From assembly GCF_002259405.1 (NCBI RefSeq), contig NZ_NPFW01000021.1, positions 124,001 through 188,000 on the forward strand: a stretch of 64,000 nt of DNA, written 5' to 3'. The position numbers and the translations under genes are program-made. Numbering within the stretch: the stretch's first letter is position 1; each line of letters opens with the position of its first letter. The DNA is from Rhodococcus sp. 14-2483-1-2. Its GTDB lineage: Bacteria > Actinomycetota > Actinomycetes > Mycobacteriales > Mycobacteriaceae. Shown one piece after another: positions 47,564-57,450 of this stretch. The notes under the pieces were generated by a model. That model searched no databases, had not been told where the DNA came from, and was given only the letters and a program-made list of their open reading frames with translations.

Positions 47564-48741
47564 GAGGTACCCGGTTCGGTCTCGGCCGAGGTCTCGGCGA
47601 TGGCCGCGTTCGCGAGACCGAATGCGCTGTTGCTGTTCGGAACTCCCGCGTACACCGCGGTGTGCAGGAACACCTCCGCGAGGGTGTCCGGCGCGGTGCC
47701 TGCTCGTAGGGCCGCCCGGATGTGCATGTCGAGTTCGTGTTGATTGCCCACGGCCGTCAGGATGGCCAGGGTCAGCAGTCTGCGGGTGTGGTGATCGAGT
47801 CCCGGGCGATTCCAGATGTCACCCCATGCGGTGCGGGTGATGAAATCCTGGAACGGTGCGGTGAAATCGGTTCGTGCGGCGATGCTGCGGTCGACGTGCG
47901 CATCGCCGAGGATGCTGCGCCGCACCGCCATACCGGCATCGTGGGCCGCCGCGCGTCCGACGGCATACGCATCCGATCCGATGTGTGCGGCAACGGCCGC
48001 GGTGACCGGTCCGGCTTGTTCGACGTTGGCCAGATGCGCGGCCGGGTCGAGTACCCGGAACGTCGATCCGGCGACGCCGTCGGCGATGATCTTCAGGTCC
48101 GCGGGGGTGGTCGAGGGATCCTGCAGTCCCGCGATCACCAGGGTCGGAGCGGTGATTCGGCTCAGATCCGAACGAGAATCCCAGTCCGACAACGCCTCAC
48201 AACATGCTGCGTAGCCCTCGTCCGAGGTATCGACGATCATCCGGCGATGCCGGTCGACGAGATCGGTGTCGCGATCGGCCAGTTCGGGGGTGAACCAGCG
48301 CGCGAGTACGGCGTCGGCAACCGACGCCGTTCCCGCCGCTCGGACAGCGGCGGCTCGTTCGAGCCATTGCGCCGGCTCGCCGAACTTCGCCGAGGTGCAC
48401 AGCAATGTCAGTGTCCGCACTCGCTCCGGGCGATGGATGGCGATCCACTGCGAGACCGCACCGCCGAGGGACAGTCCGACGATGTGCACACGGGCCAGAT
48501 CGAGTGAATCCAGCAGTGCCACCACGTCTTCGGCGAGTTCGCTCACCGAATAGGGGCCGGGTGGGACCGGAGACCGTCCGTGCCCGCGAAGGTCGACGGA
48601 GAGAACGTGAACGGAGGCGGAGAGCGTTCCGATCTGCGGGTTCCACATCGATCGATCCGAGCCGAGCGATCCGATCAGCACGACGGTCTCCGCGTCGGGG
48701 CCTGGCCCCTCGGTGCGTTCGTGTGCAAGTGCGACGGTCAT
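47560..48741 (-). CDS. pcaL: Fused 3-oxoadipate enol-lactonase / 4-carboxymuconolactone decarboxylase
   Basis: The 393-residue protein joins two enzymes. Residues 1-260 are an alpha/beta hydrolase (VVLIGSLGSDRSMW, nucleophile in HIVGLSLGGAVSQW, and an Asp/His later), the PcaD enol-lactonase. Residues 270-393 are a CMD domain (RTDFTAPFQDFITRTAWGDIW, TAVGNQHELDMHIRAAL), the PcaC decarboxylase. The fusion is characteristic of rhodococci and streptomycetes. The ATG overlaps the pcaB stop (ATGA); the open frame running further upstream is inside pcaB. Confidence 0.94.
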   Translation of the reverse strand: MTVALAHERTEGPGPDAETVVLIGSLGSDRSMWNPQIGTLSASVHVLSVDLRGHGRSPVPPGPYSVSELAEDVVALLDSLDLARVHIVGLSLGGAVSQWIAIHRPERVRTLTLLCTSAKFGEPAQWLERAAAVRAAGTASVADAVLARWFTPELADRDTDLVDRHRRMIVDTSDEGYAACCEALSDWDSRSDLSRITAPTLVIAGLQDPSTTPADLKIIADGVAGSTFRVLDPAAHLANVEQAGPVTAAVAAHIGSDAYAVGRAAAHDAGMAVRRSILGDAHVDRSIAARTDFTAPFQDFITRTAWGDIWNRPGLDHHTRRLLTLAILTAVGNQHELDMHIRAALRAGTAPDTLAEVFLHTAVYAGVPNSNSAFGLANAAIAETSAETEPGTS

Positions 48742-50087
48742 CGTGAATCCTTCGATTCTGTGGTGTGTTCGGTGTCGAGGGCATGCTCCGCGAGGATCGC
48801 GTCGACCAGTTCGGGTGCGTGGCCGAGATACGCGGCCGGGTCGAGTAGTTCGCGCACCGTCGACGGTGGAAGAAATGCCGTGATGGCAGGGTCGCTGTCC
48901 AGCGGGGCTCCCGCCGCGCATCGTGCGGTGACTATGTCCCGGGCCTGCTCGGTGTGCGTTGCCAGTGCCGCGGTGACACGTTCGGCGAGCAGAGCGCCGC
49001 CCGTTGCGTCCAGATTTCGGGTCATCTCTTCGGGATGTACGTGTAACCCGCTCAGGCTCTGCGAGAGTCGATGAGCGGCACCACCGGTGAGGCGCAGCAG
49101 ATCGGTGATGGTCTCCCATTCGGCATGCCACGCTCCCGCGGCGCGCTGGTGTTCGTGGTCCATGTTCGACAGCACCGTCGCCACTGCACCCGGGACCCGC
49201 CGGGCCGCGGCGCGAGCCGTGACGGCGGCAACCGGATTGCGTTTGTGCGGCATTGCCGACGATCCACCCGGCGCGTCCTCTGAGACCTCGCCCAGCTCGG
49301 TGGCGGACATCGCCACGATGTCCGCGGCGATCTTGCCGATCGTTCCTGCCGCGATGCCCAAGGAGCACGCGATGTCGGCTATTGCGGTGCGGTCGGTGTG
49401 CCAGGGCGCGGTCTGTCGAGCCAAGCCCAGTTCGACGGCAAGCGCCGCGGCAATGGCCGGTCCGTGTGGATGCACGGCCGCGAGAGTGCCTGCAGCTCCG
49501 CCGTACTGGATGGTGCACGCGCGTCGAACGGCAGCAACCCTGGTCCGCGCGCGGCACAGCCCCGAGAACCAGTTCGCAGCCACCAGGCCGAAGGTGGTGG
49601 GCAATGCCTGCTGGCCGAGAGTGCGGGCCGCCATCGGGGTGGTCCGGTGGGCCAGGGCGAGACCTCGCGCAGCGGCACTCGCAGCGTCGAGCGAGGCCTC
49701 GATGACACCGAGTGCATCGCGGGAGACGAGCATCAGTGCGGTGTCCATGACGTCCTGGCTGGTGGCCCCCGGATGTACTGCGGTGGCAGGAACCCCGGCC
49801 TCGGCCACCTCGTTCCGAAGGATCTTCACCAGCGGGATCACCGGATTGCCCCCGGCCGCCGCATCCACTCCGAGCCTCGCGATGTCCAGTTGCGCCCCGA
49901 GTTCGGCCGCAGCAGTGGTGATGACCTCGGCGTGACCGGCGTCGACGAGACCGACCGAGACTGCGGACCGGGAGAGCGCCGCCTCGACGGCGAACATCGC
50001 TGTCACCCAGGCCCGGTCGCCCACGAACGGCGCAACCTCGTCGCTACCGAACGTCGGATCGAACAGTGCCCCTCGTTCGGATTTCAT
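48738..50087 (-). CDS. pcaB: 3-Carboxy-cis,cis-muconate cycloisomerase
   Basis: The 449-residue fumarase/aspartase-superfamily enzyme has TAVHPGATSQDVMDTALML, the family signature GGSSAMPHKRNPVAAV and HQRAAGAWHAEW. It lactonises carboxymuconate made by PcaHG. I chose the ATG preceded by AAAGGGGACG, an excellent ribosome site. A GTG nine codons upstream would overlap the pcaG stop by four bases and remains possible. Confidence 0.93.
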   Translation of the reverse strand: MKSERGALFDPTFGSDEVAPFVGDRAWVTAMFAVEAALSRSAVSVGLVDAGHAEVITTAAAELGAQLDIARLGVDAAAGGNPVIPLVKILRNEVAEAGVPATAVHPGATSQDVMDTALMLVSRDALGVIEASLDAASAAARGLALAHRTTPMAARTLGQQALPTTFGLVAANWFSGLCRARTRVAAVRRACTIQYGGAAGTLAAVHPHGPAIAAALAVELGLARQTAPWHTDRTAIADIACSLGIAAGTIGKIAADIVAMSATELGEVSEDAPGGSSAMPHKRNPVAAVTARAAARRVPGAVATVLSNMDHEHQRAAGAWHAEWETITDLLRLTGGAAHRLSQSLSGLHVHPEEMTRNLDATGGALLAERVTAALATHTEQARDIVTARCAAGAPLDSDPAITAFLPPSTVRELLDPAAYLGHAPELVDAILAEHALDTEHTTESKDSR

Positions 50088-50110
50088 CGTCCCCTTTCGC
50101 CAATCGTGTG

Positions 50111-50749
50111 TCACAGCGCGAAGAACGGAGTCTCGTCGCCGTCCGGATCGGTGTTCTGCAGCACGATGTCGAGGTGATATCCGCCGTGCACCGGTGCTGC
50201 GACGAGTCTGGCACGCTTGTGCTCCGGCATGGCGGACAACACCGGATCGACCGCATTGACCTCGGTTTCGTCGGGAAAATACACTCGTGTCACGGCTCGA
50301 TCGAGCATTCCACGGGCAAAGATTGCAACGTCGATGTGCGGTGCTTCGACGGCACCGTTCTCGGCGGGCAGAGCCCCCGGCTTGATCGTCGTGATCGCCA
50401 TCGTTCCGGTCTCGTCGGCGAACGCTCGCCCGAAGCCGCGAAAGCCTGTGGTGCGCGACGGCACCGCGCCGCGCGGATCGTCGGGGTGATCGAACCGGCC
50501 GTCGCCGTCGGCCTGCCAGGTCTCGATCATGGCGTCGGACATGGGGTTTCGGGCTCCGTCGACCACGGTGAACGACACGGTGATCTCGCCGTCGGTGCCC
50601 TGCGGGACCACGCTCTCACCGTCGGGCCACAGCAATCCGATATGAACGTACGGGCCCACTGTCTGGGACGGGGTCTGGCCGAACGGTGCGGTACCGAAGT
50701 CGGCACCTGCGTTCACCGGGTAGCGCGGGGCGAACTCGGGATCAGTCAT
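50111..50749 (-). CDS. pcaG: Protocatechuate 3,4-dioxygenase alpha subunit
   Basis: The 212-residue subunit has the shared intradiol dioxygenase fold (PSQTVGPYVHIGL, MIETWQADGDGRF, TIKPGALPAENGAVEAPHIDVAIFARGM). It lacks the iron-ligating Tyr/His pairs of the beta subunit, as expected. Its start overlaps pcaH by 8 bases, keeping the two subunits in step. Confidence 0.94.
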   Translation of the reverse strand: MTDPEFAPRYPVNAGADFGTAPFGQTPSQTVGPYVHIGLLWPDGESVVPQGTDGEITVSFTVVDGARNPMSDAMIETWQADGDGRFDHPDDPRGAVPSRTTGFRGFGRAFADETGTMAITTIKPGALPAENGAVEAPHIDVAIFARGMLDRAVTRVYFPDETEVNAVDPVLSAMPEHKRARLVAAPVHGGYHLDIVLQNTDPDGDETPFFAL

Positions 50750-51458
50750 CGTGGTCGTCCTCCTCGAAGGGGGTTGCGTTTCGGCCGCGCAGCACGATGT
50801 CGAATCGGAATCCCAGGGCCCAATTTTCCTGTGTCGCTTCGTAATCGAACGTGCTGATCATTCGAGCACGCGAGTCCTCGGGCACGGCGTTGAAAATCGG
50901 ATCCTGGAAGAACATGGGGTCGTCCGGGAAGTACATCTGGGTCACCAGTCGTTGGGTGAACGCCTGGCCGAACAAGGAGAAGTGAATGTGAGCGGGTCGC
51001 CACGCGTTGTGGTGGTTGCCCCAGGGGTACGCGCCCGGCTTGATCGTGGTGAATCGATACCTGCCCTCGGCATCGGTGAGTACACGACCGTTGCCGTTGA
51101 AGTGCGGATCGAGCGGTGCAGGCCACCGGTCACCGGTGTGACGGTATCGGCCGCCTGCATTGGCCTGCCATACCTCGACGAGAGTGTTCGGAATCGCCTT
51201 GCCGTCGCTGTCGAGCACGCGGCCGTGCACGATGATCCGCTGCCCCTGTGCCTCACCGTTGTTCGCCAGGGTGAGGTCCGAGTCGGCGGCGGTGACGCGT
51301 CCCTCGCCCAGCACCGGTCCGGTGATCTCGGTGAGTCGCTGGGGGAGCAGGGTCAGCGGTTGAGCGGGATGCCGAAGGGCGGTGGTCCGATACTCGGGGA
51401 AGTCGAGCGGGGCATGGACCCCCGATTGATCCCGATACTCGGGCGGGAGATGAAGCAT
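50742..51458 (-). CDS. pcaH: Protocatechuate 3,4-dioxygenase beta subunit
   Basis: The 238-residue subunit carries the iron site of intradiol dioxygenases. There is a Tyr in GGRYRHTG and another in KPGAYPWGNHHNAWRPAHIHFSL, whose HIH gives the His ligands. LVEVWQANA is the conserved strand before. It opens the protocatechuate ring between the hydroxyls. The ATG is preceded by GAGGAA. The open frame runs 270 codons further upstream, but that stretch overlaps the divergent pcaI gene and is not real. Confidence 0.94.
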   Translation of the reverse strand: MLHLPPEYRDQSGVHAPLDFPEYRTTALRHPAQPLTLLPQRLTEITGPVLGEGRVTAADSDLTLANNGEAQGQRIIVHGRVLDSDGKAIPNTLVEVWQANAGGRYRHTGDRWPAPLDPHFNGNGRVLTDAEGRYRFTTIKPGAYPWGNHHNAWRPAHIHFSLFGQAFTQRLVTQMYFPDDPMFFQDPIFNAVPEDSRARMISTFDYEATQENWALGFRFDIVLRGRNATPFEEDDHDD

Positions 51459-51503
51459 CGAAGGTTCCTCACGATTGTGGTGATCTACGCAACAGCCAGA
51501 ATA

Positions 51504-51553
51504 GCGAAATGTTCGCATTGTGGCAACCTGTTCATATTCCGCACAATATGCGG
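51504..51553. promoter_or_regulatory. pcaH-pcaI divergent promoter region with two inverted repeats
   Basis: The 108-base gap between the divergent starts contains GCGAA-ATG-TTCGC (51504-51516) and CCGCA-CAATA-TGCGG (51539-51553), both perfect. The region is much AT-richer than its surroundings. These are plausible sites for the IclR-type PcaR, which would control both operons from here. Confidence 0.55.
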
Positions 51554-51566
51554 TAACGTGCGTCTC

Positions 51567-52316
51567 ATGTTGGACAAAGTCGTGGCCAGCGCCACCGAAG
51601 CCGTAGCGGACATTCCCGACGGATCGTCGATTGCCGTCGGCGGATTCGGATTGGTCGGAGTGCCGGAGATCCTCATCGACGCCGTACTCGCCCAGGGCGC
51701 GACCGATCTGGAAACCATCAGCAACAACTGTGGAACGGATGGATTCGGCTTGGGAGTGCTGTTGGCACACCACCGCATTCGCCGGACCATCAGTTCGTAC
51801 GTCGGCTCGAACAAGGAGTTCGCGCGGCAGTATCTCTCCGGCGAACTCGAAGTCGAATTGACCCCGCAGGGCACCCTCTCCGAACGACTGCGAGCAGGCG
51901 GTGCCGGCATACCGGCGTTCTTCACGCCCGCAGGGGTCGGAACTCAGGTCGCAGACGGCGGATTGCCGCTGCGGTACGACGGCAGCGGCGGGATCGCACT
52001 GGCCAGTCCGCCCAAGGAAACCCGTGAATTCGACGGTGTCACCTACGTGATGGAACGCGGAATCGTCGCCGACTACGCGCTCGTGCACGCCTGGAAGGGC
52101 GACCGTCACGGCAACCTGGTGTTCCACGCCAGTGCCCGAAACTTCAATCCGCCTGCCGCCGCGTCGGGGCGCATCACCGTCGCGCAGGTCGAGCATCTCG
52201 TCGAGCCGGGCGAGATCGGACCCGACGAGGTGCACACCCCGGGTATTCACGTGCAGCGGGTGGTCCATGTCGGACCGGTCGAGGTCGGCATCGAGCAGAG
52301 GACGGTACGAGCATGA
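51567..52316 (+). CDS. pcaI: 3-Oxoadipate CoA-transferase subunit A
   Basis: The 249-residue family I CoA-transferase alpha subunit has [22 protein letters not shown], the CoA-binding glycine loop, and [14 protein letters not shown]. It moves CoA from succinyl-CoA to 3-oxoadipate together with PcaJ. I chose the ATG giving [13 protein letters not shown]; the frame continues upstream only into pcaH antisense. Its stop overlaps pcaJ (ATGA). Confidence 0.93.
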   Translation: MLDKVVASATEAVADIPDGSSIAVGGFGLVGVPEILIDAVLAQGATDLETISNNCGTDGFGLGVLLAHHRIRRTISSYVGSNKEFARQYLSGELEVELTPQGTLSERLRAGGAGIPAFFTPAGVGTQVADGGLPLRYDGSGGIALASPPKETREFDGVTYVMERGIVADYALVHAWKGDRHGNLVFHASARNFNPPAAASGRITVAQVEHLVEPGEIGPDEVHTPGIHVQRVVHVGPVEVGIEQRTVRA

Positions 52317-52960
52317 GCGAGAAGATGACCCGCGAACAGATGGCGGCTCGGGTGGCGCAGGAACTCAGCGACGGTCAGTACGTCAATCTCGGCATCGGCA
52401 TGCCGACTCTCGTGCCCAACTACATCCCCACCGACGTCTCGGTGATCCTGCATTCGGAGAACGGAGTGCTCGGCGTCGGACCGTATCCCACCGAGGACGA
52501 ACTCGACGCCGAGATCATCAACGCGGGCAAGGAGACCATCACGGTCCTTCCCGGTGCGTCCTACTTCGATTCCGCACAGTCGTTCGGAATGATCCGTGGC
52601 GGTCAGGTCGACGTCGCGGTACTGGGGGCGATGCAGGTCAGCGCCACCGGTGATCTGGCGAACTGGATGATCCCCGGGCACATGGTCAAGGGGATGGGTG
52701 GCGCGATGGATCTGGTGCACGGAGCGCGACGCGTCATCGTGATGATGGAGCACGTCTCTCGCAAGGGTGAGCCGAAGATCGTCGAGCGCTGCACCCTGCC
52801 GCTCACCGGGAAGGGCTGCGTGCACAGGATCATTTCCGACATGGCCGTTCTCGACGTCACCGCGAACGGGCTGCGTCTCGTCGAGACCGCGCCCGGTGTG
52901 TCCGTGGACGAGGTCAGGAACGCGACCGCTGCCGAACTACTGGTCGACGCTGCCCTCTGA
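52313..52960 (+). CDS. pcaJ: 3-Oxoadipate CoA-transferase subunit B
   Basis: The 215-residue beta subunit has the catalytic Glu in [15 protein letters not shown] and the oxyanion/CoA loop in [15 protein letters not shown]. It also has [26 protein letters not shown]. It partners PcaI. The 3' end overlaps the convergent fdhD gene by 24 bases. Confidence 0.93.
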   Translation: MSEKMTREQMAARVAQELSDGQYVNLGIGMPTLVPNYIPTDVSVILHSENGVLGVGPYPTEDELDAEIINAGKETITVLPGASYFDSAQSFGMIRGGQVDVAVLGAMQVSATGDLANWMIPGHMVKGMGGAMDLVHGARRVIVMMEHVSRKGEPKIVERCTLPLTGKGCVHRIISDMAVLDVTANGLRLVETAPGVSVDEVRNATAAELLVDAAL

Positions 52961-53782
52961 GACGAGAACGCGGTCGGCGTGTGAGTAGATGTTCATCGAC
53001 CGACCGCGGAGGAAGCCGACGACCGTCAGGCCGGATTCGGTCGCGAGGTCGACCGCGAGCGAGGACGGGGCCGAGACCGCCGCGAGAATCGGTATTCCGG
53101 ACATCACCGCCTTCTGAGCCAATTCGAACGAGGCGCGGCCGCTGACCATCAGTACCGTGCCCTGCAGCGGAATCCGATCGTTGGTCACCGCCCAGCCGAC
53201 GACCTTGTCGACGGCGTTGTGGCGTCCGACATCCTCACGCAGAACAAGCATCTCGCCGTCTGCGGTGAACAGGGCTGCGGCATGCAGACCGCCGGTGGTG
53301 TCGAAGACCTTCTGCGCAGCGCGCAGCGTGTCGGGTAGCCCGGACAGAGTTGCCGACGTCACGACGACGGAATCGGCCACGGGGGAGTGTTGGGTGCGCA
53401 AACGAATTGCGTCCAACGACCCCTTGCCGCACACCCCGCACGAGGACGTCGTGTAGAAGTTCCGTTCGACGCCGGTCTCCGGCGGAGCGACTCCCTCGGC
53501 CAGGGTGACATCGAGGACGTTGTAGGTGTTCGCGCCCTCGTCGTCGACTCCGTCGCAGTAACGAGCCGCTGCGATGTCGGCTCCCGAGGTGATCACACCT
53601 TCGGTCAGCAGGAAGCCGTGAACGAGCTCGACGTCGTGTCCGGGAGTGCGCATGGTGACGGCCAGCGCTGCGCCGTTCACCCGCAACTCGAGGGGCTCCT
53701 CCACCACGAGGGTGTCGGGGCGTTCGACGCGGTGCTCACCTCGGAGTCGGACGACGGGCCTGCGGGTGGTGATGCGGCCCAT
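52937..53782 (-). CDS. fdhD: Formate dehydrogenase accessory sulfurtransferase FdhD
   Basis: The 281-residue protein has the essential cysteine pair in [44 protein letters not shown] and [12 protein letters not shown]. FdhD passes sulfur to the molybdenum cofactor of formate dehydrogenases. No formate dehydrogenase gene is in the window; XdhC at 7.7 kb is the other molybdo-enzyme factor here. Confidence 0.94.
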   Translation of the reverse strand: MGRITTRRPVVRLRGEHRVERPDTLVVEEPLELRVNGAALAVTMRTPGHDVELVHGFLLTEGVITSGADIAAARYCDGVDDEGANTYNVLDVTLAEGVAPPETGVERNFYTTSSCGVCGKGSLDAIRLRTQHSPVADSVVVTSATLSGLPDTLRAAQKVFDTTGGLHAAALFTADGEMLVLREDVGRHNAVDKVVGWAVTNDRIPLQGTVLMVSGRASFELAQKAVMSGIPILAAVSAPSSLAVDLATESGLTVVGFLRGRSMNIYSHADRVLVSEGSVDQ

Positions 53783-53816
53783 CAGTATCGGCTCGATTCG
53801 CGGTGACTTCGGTGAC

Positions 53817-56045
53817 TCATTCTTCGATTGTGGACCCCGGCGTTCTCGGGCCGTCGACTCGGTGGGCCATTGCGCTCACCAACGAGACCATGCGGGGGTG
53901 ATCGACGAGATCGTCGACGAGCACTCGCTTGCCTTTCGCGTCGGCCAACGGGATCTTCCAGTTCTCGTACTGGGTTTCGTCGGTACCGGGCTGGTTCTGA
54001 ATGCGGTGTTCTCCGACGGCGTCGACGAGAGCGACACCGATCAGCAGGGATGGACTGCGCTGGACGAGGCGATGCAGAGCTTCCACCGTGTCGTGGTTGT
54101 CGGCGTCGGCGCCGAGCAATCCGCGCTCGCGCGCCATGTCGAGAACTGCCTCACGTTTGCGCGCGTCGACCTCCTTCTCGGAATCGATATCGCGCTCGAG
54201 CAGGCCGAGACGTGATCGCAGGTCGATGTGTTCGCCGTCGAGATAACCGGCCGTGGGCGGCAGATCGTGCGTGGTCACCGACGTCAGACACAGAGTGCGG
54301 TAGTTCTCCGGCGGGATCGGCCCCGATTCGTCGGCCTCGAACCACAGGATCGAGGTGCCGAAGATGCCGCGTTCGGTGAGGTACTCCTGCACCATCGGCT
54401 CGAAGACACCGAGGTCCTCACCGACCACCACTGCGCCTGCGCGCTCGGCCTCCAGAGCCAGGATGCCGATCAGAGCCTCGTGGTCGTACTCGACATACGT
54501 TCCGCCGCCGGCATTCTCGGCCTCCTGTGGAATCCACCACAGGCGGAACAGGCCCAGGATGTGGTCGACGCGGATGCCGCCGGCATGACGAAGGATGGTG
54601 CGCAGCATGTCGCGGTAGGGGACGTACGCGAGTTCGCGGAGCCGGTCCGGATCCCACGGGGGTTGGTTCCAATTCTGGCCCTGCTGGTTGAAGTTGTCCG
54701 GCGGCGCGCCCACCGTGACTCCCGACGCCAACACGTCACCCAGAGCCCAGGCATCGGCTCCACCGCGCGCAACGCCCACGGCGAGGTCGTGCATGATGCC
54801 GATGTCCATCCCCGCATCGAGTGCCGAGCGTTGCGCGGCTGCCAACTGCTCGTCGCAGATCCACTGCAGCCACATGTGGAAGTCGATGCGCTCGGCGAGC
54901 TTGGTGCGCTGCTCGAGCACGAAGTCGGTCCGCGGGTGTGCTGCCTTGTCGGTCCAGGCCGAATTCTCGGGTCCGAACTTCTCCGCCAGGGCGCTCCACA
55001 CCGCGAAATCGCGCAGTCCGGAACCCTCGCGTTCGACGAAAGCGCGGAATGCGGATTCGCGCGCCGGGCTCCGTTCCACCTTGTGAACACGTTCCAGGGC
55101 ACGCAGTTTCGCCGTGAAAGTCGAGTCTCTGTTCAGCTTTCCGGTTCGCTTGTTGGCCTTGTCGAACCGCTTCGCCGCTTTCTGGACCTTGCCGAACTGT
55201 TCCGGTGACAGCAGCGCGGTTTCACGAATGTTCTCCACTCGGATGTAGAGCGAGTTGAAGAACCGGCGGGTGGTCGGCAGATAGGGCGACGCCTCGACCG
55301 GTGTGGTGGGTCGGTCGGCGTGCAGCGGATTGACGAGGAGGTAGTCGAACCCGTGCTCGCGGCCGGCGATGTCGGCCATGTCCTCGAGATCGGCGAGATC
55401 GCCGATTCCCCACGATCGTCTCGACCTCACCGAGTACAACTGGGTGAGCAAACCCGTCCGCTGCCGGTCTGCCAGTTCTGCATTGGGGGACAACGACTTC
55501 GGAGTGACCACCACGACCGCGTCCGATGTTCGGACCGTGTTGTCCTCGCTGATGGTCGTCGCGGTCAGGCTGTGCCAACCGAGCGGTGCATTACCCGGAA
55601 CGACGAACGTGGCGCGACCCATGAGGCGGCCGTCGACCTCCCGGGGATCGACCCAGACGTCGGCCTGGGCCACCTCGATGGTCTCACCCTCCTCGGAGAC
55701 CATCGAGACCTCGACCGGATTGCCGTGTGGCACATGCACCCACACCACGGCATCGGTGCCCTGCGTGGCCACCACCACGGGCGGAAGCAAGCGCCGCCAC
55801 GGCGCGTTCTCGATGTCGGCAAGAGCGCGGTCGACGTCCTCGGTGGATTCGGTTGCGTAGCCGCGTGCGGCGAGCACCTGACGCAGGGTGTCGTCGCTCA
55901 CTTCGTGTTCGGTGTCGTCCCAGCCTCGGTACGAGGTCGATGTGCCGAGGCGTCGGGCGAGAGAGCGAAGTGCCTGCGAGTAGTCCACATCGATGATCGT
56001 GCCAGTTCGCTGCGCCCGCGTCATGCCGGCCGGGACGTTGTTCAC
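53817..56045 (-). CDS. malQ: 4-Alpha-glucanotransferase (amylomaltase, GH77)
   Basis: The 742-residue enzyme has a long N-terminal domain (1-185) of the type seen in actinobacterial MalQ, then the GH77 barrel. The nucleophile Asp is in [16 protein letters not shown], the acid Glu in VVGEDLGVF and the third Asp in [14 protein letters not shown]. The barrel begins [12 protein letters not shown]. It transfers maltodextrin segments in glycogen and maltose metabolism. The GTG start lacks a clear ribosome site; an ATG seven codons in is possible. Confidence 0.93.
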   Translation of the reverse strand: MNNVPAGMTRAQRTGTIIDVDYSQALRSLARRLGTSTSYRGWDDTEHEVSDDTLRQVLAARGYATESTEDVDRALADIENAPWRRLLPPVVVATQGTDAVVWVHVPHGNPVEVSMVSEEGETIEVAQADVWVDPREVDGRLMGRATFVVPGNAPLGWHSLTATTISEDNTVRTSDAVVVVTPKSLSPNAELADRQRTGLLTQLYSVRSRRSWGIGDLADLEDMADIAGREHGFDYLLVNPLHADRPTTPVEASPYLPTTRRFFNSLYIRVENIRETALLSPEQFGKVQKAAKRFDKANKRTGKLNRDSTFTAKLRALERVHKVERSPARESAFRAFVEREGSGLRDFAVWSALAEKFGPENSAWTDKAAHPRTDFVLEQRTKLAERIDFHMWLQWICDEQLAAAQRSALDAGMDIGIMHDLAVGVARGGADAWALGDVLASGVTVGAPPDNFNQQGQNWNQPPWDPDRLRELAYVPYRDMLRTILRHAGGIRVDHILGLFRLWWIPQEAENAGGGTYVEYDHEALIGILALEAERAGAVVVGEDLGVFEPMVQEYLTERGIFGTSILWFEADESGPIPPENYRTLCLTSVTTHDLPPTAGYLDGEHIDLRSRLGLLERDIDSEKEVDARKREAVLDMARERGLLGADADNHDTVEALHRLVQRSPSLLIGVALVDAVGEHRIQNQPGTDETQYENWKIPLADAKGKRVLVDDLVDHPRMVSLVSAMAHRVDGPRTPGSTIEE

Positions 56046-56173
56046 CTGCCATCGGTGCGAATCGAACGATCGGCGGGCCCGGTTGCTCGACTGCCAGGAT
56101 TGAAACGCCGTGCGCTGGGTAGTCTGAGTCGGCGAACGGTAAGAACACTGCTCGGCGACGATGGGAAGTGCGG

Positions 56174-56605
56174 ATGGCTGGGGTCAGCAAGATCGAAGAA
56201 CTGGAGCGAGGTTCCGGTGCACCGGTCGAGCTGAGGGTGCGTGCCGAGGCCGACCAACTTCCGGTGGTTCGCGCGGTCGCCGAGACTCTCGCAGTGCTCA
56301 GCGACTTCACGCTAGACGACATCGCCGATGTGAAGCTGGTGGTGGACGAGGTGTGTTCGCAGCTGATCAAGGGCTCGGTCACCGATGCGGAGCTCTCCTG
56401 CACGTTCGCTGTGAGCGACTCCGGAATCCGGATCGTCGTCACATCCACGTTGACACCCACGTCCGTGCCGAAGAAGGACAGCTTCGGCTGGCACGTGTTG
56501 CAGACGTTGACCGACACCATCGAACTGCGCGCCGACGACGCGGTCGAGGGCCAGGCGGGTCGCGCGGTCGCGATCGACGTGGTCAAGCGGAGGAGCAAGG
56601 TCTAG
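56174..56605 (+). CDS. rsbW: Anti-sigma factor, RsbW/UsfX-like
   Basis: The 143-residue GHKL-type kinase-fold protein has LVVDEVCSQLIKGS (N-box region with the Glu and Asp, though the canonical Asn is replaced) and SFGWHVLQTLTD in the G2 region. It binds SigF and is released by an anti-anti-sigma factor. The ATG has GGGAAG in front; a GTG two codons upstream is possible. Its stop shares a base with the sigF start. The changed N-box suggests weak or absent kinase activity, as in mycobacterial UsfX. Confidence 0.88.
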   Translation: MAGVSKIEELERGSGAPVELRVRAEADQLPVVRAVAETLAVLSDFTLDDIADVKLVVDEVCSQLIKGSVTDAELSCTFAVSDSGIRIVVTSTLTPTSVPKKDSFGWHVLQTLTDTIELRADDAVEGQAGRAVAIDVVKRRSKV

Positions 56606-57390
56606 TGCCTGTGCCGCACGAACGAAGCACACGGCGAGAGTCCGACGATTACAGCGACGTTGTCGCACTGATCCAGCAGATGCAGGCGCTCGACGAGAAC
56701 TCTCCGCAGCGCCGAGTACTGCGCGATCGCATCATCACGCGCTGCCTCCCTCTCGCAGAACACATCGCGCGCCGCTTCGGCGGTCGCGGCGAGGCACACG
56801 AGGATCTCCTGCAGGTCTCACGTCTCGGTCTGGTGAACGCAGTCGACCGGTTCGACATCGAACGTGGATCGGATTTCGTGTCGTTCGCCGTACCCACGAT
56901 CATGGGCGAGGCTCGCCGCTACTTCCGCGACGCCGGATGGTCGGTCCGGGTGCCGCGGCGCATGAAGGAACTGAACTCGATGATCTCCCAGGCGGTGGGG
57001 TCGTTGTCGCAGAAGCTCGGTCGAGCTCCGACCGCCAGCGAGATCGCCGCCGAACTCGGGATCGACGTCAAGGAAGCCTCGCAGGCATTGCTCGCGCGCA
57101 GCGCGTACCAGACCGTCTCGGTCGACTCGGTGGTCAGCGAGGATCGGTTGCCGCTGATGGACACCCTCGGTGCCGACGATCCCGAACTCGAGAAGATGGA
57201 GAGCTACCTCGCGGTGCGCCCCGCACTCGAGAAGCTGCCCGAGCGAGAGCGTCGAATCGTCGTCCTCAGATTCTTCGGGTCGATGACCCAGACGCAGATT
57301 GCCGAGAAGGTGGGGATTTCGCAGATGCATGTCTCGCGAATTCTGGCTCGCACCCTCGCTCAGTTGCGTGAGGACCTCGGCGAGGACTGA
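56605..57390 (+). CDS. sigF: RNA polymerase sigma factor SigF (sigma-B/F type)
   Basis: The 261-residue sigma factor has region 2 (ITRCLPLAEHIARRFGGRGEAHEDLLQVSRLGLVNAVDRFDIERG, then FVSFAVPTIMGEARRYFRDAGWSVRVPRR). Region 3 contains QKLGRAPTASEIAAELGI. Region 4 contains LPERERRIVVLRFFGSMTQTQIAEKVGISQMHVSRILART. It directs stress and stationary-phase genes. The GTG uses the last base of the rsbW stop and has GGAGGAG upstream, so the two are coupled; a longer frame upstream is rsbW in another phase. Confidence 0.95.
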   Translation: MPVPHERSTRRESDDYSDVVALIQQMQALDENSPQRRVLRDRIITRCLPLAEHIARRFGGRGEAHEDLLQVSRLGLVNAVDRFDIERGSDFVSFAVPTIMGEARRYFRDAGWSVRVPRRMKELNSMISQAVGSLSQKLGRAPTASEIAAELGIDVKEASQALLARSAYQTVSVDSVVSEDRLPLMDTLGADDPELEKMESYLAVRPALEKLPERERRIVVLRFFGSMTQTQIAEKVGISQMHVSRILARTLAQLREDLGED

Positions 57391-57450
57391 GGGCAGGAGT
57401 GGAGCCGCGGAACGACTCGATCGGTCGACCGGTGAAGCTAGGCTCGCTGG

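Noticed and set aside
48742..49557. Upstream extension of the pcaL frame
   Set aside because: It overlaps pcaB in another phase; the ATGA overlap start gives the normal fused protein.
51459..52268. 270-codon upstream extension of the pcaH frame
   Set aside because: Lies antisense to pcaI; the ATG with GAGGAA gives the normal PcaH length.
56076..56135. Possible SigF-dependent promoter before rsbW (GGGTAG element)
   Set aside because: A -10-like GGGTAG is present, but no GTTT-type -35 element is at the right distance.
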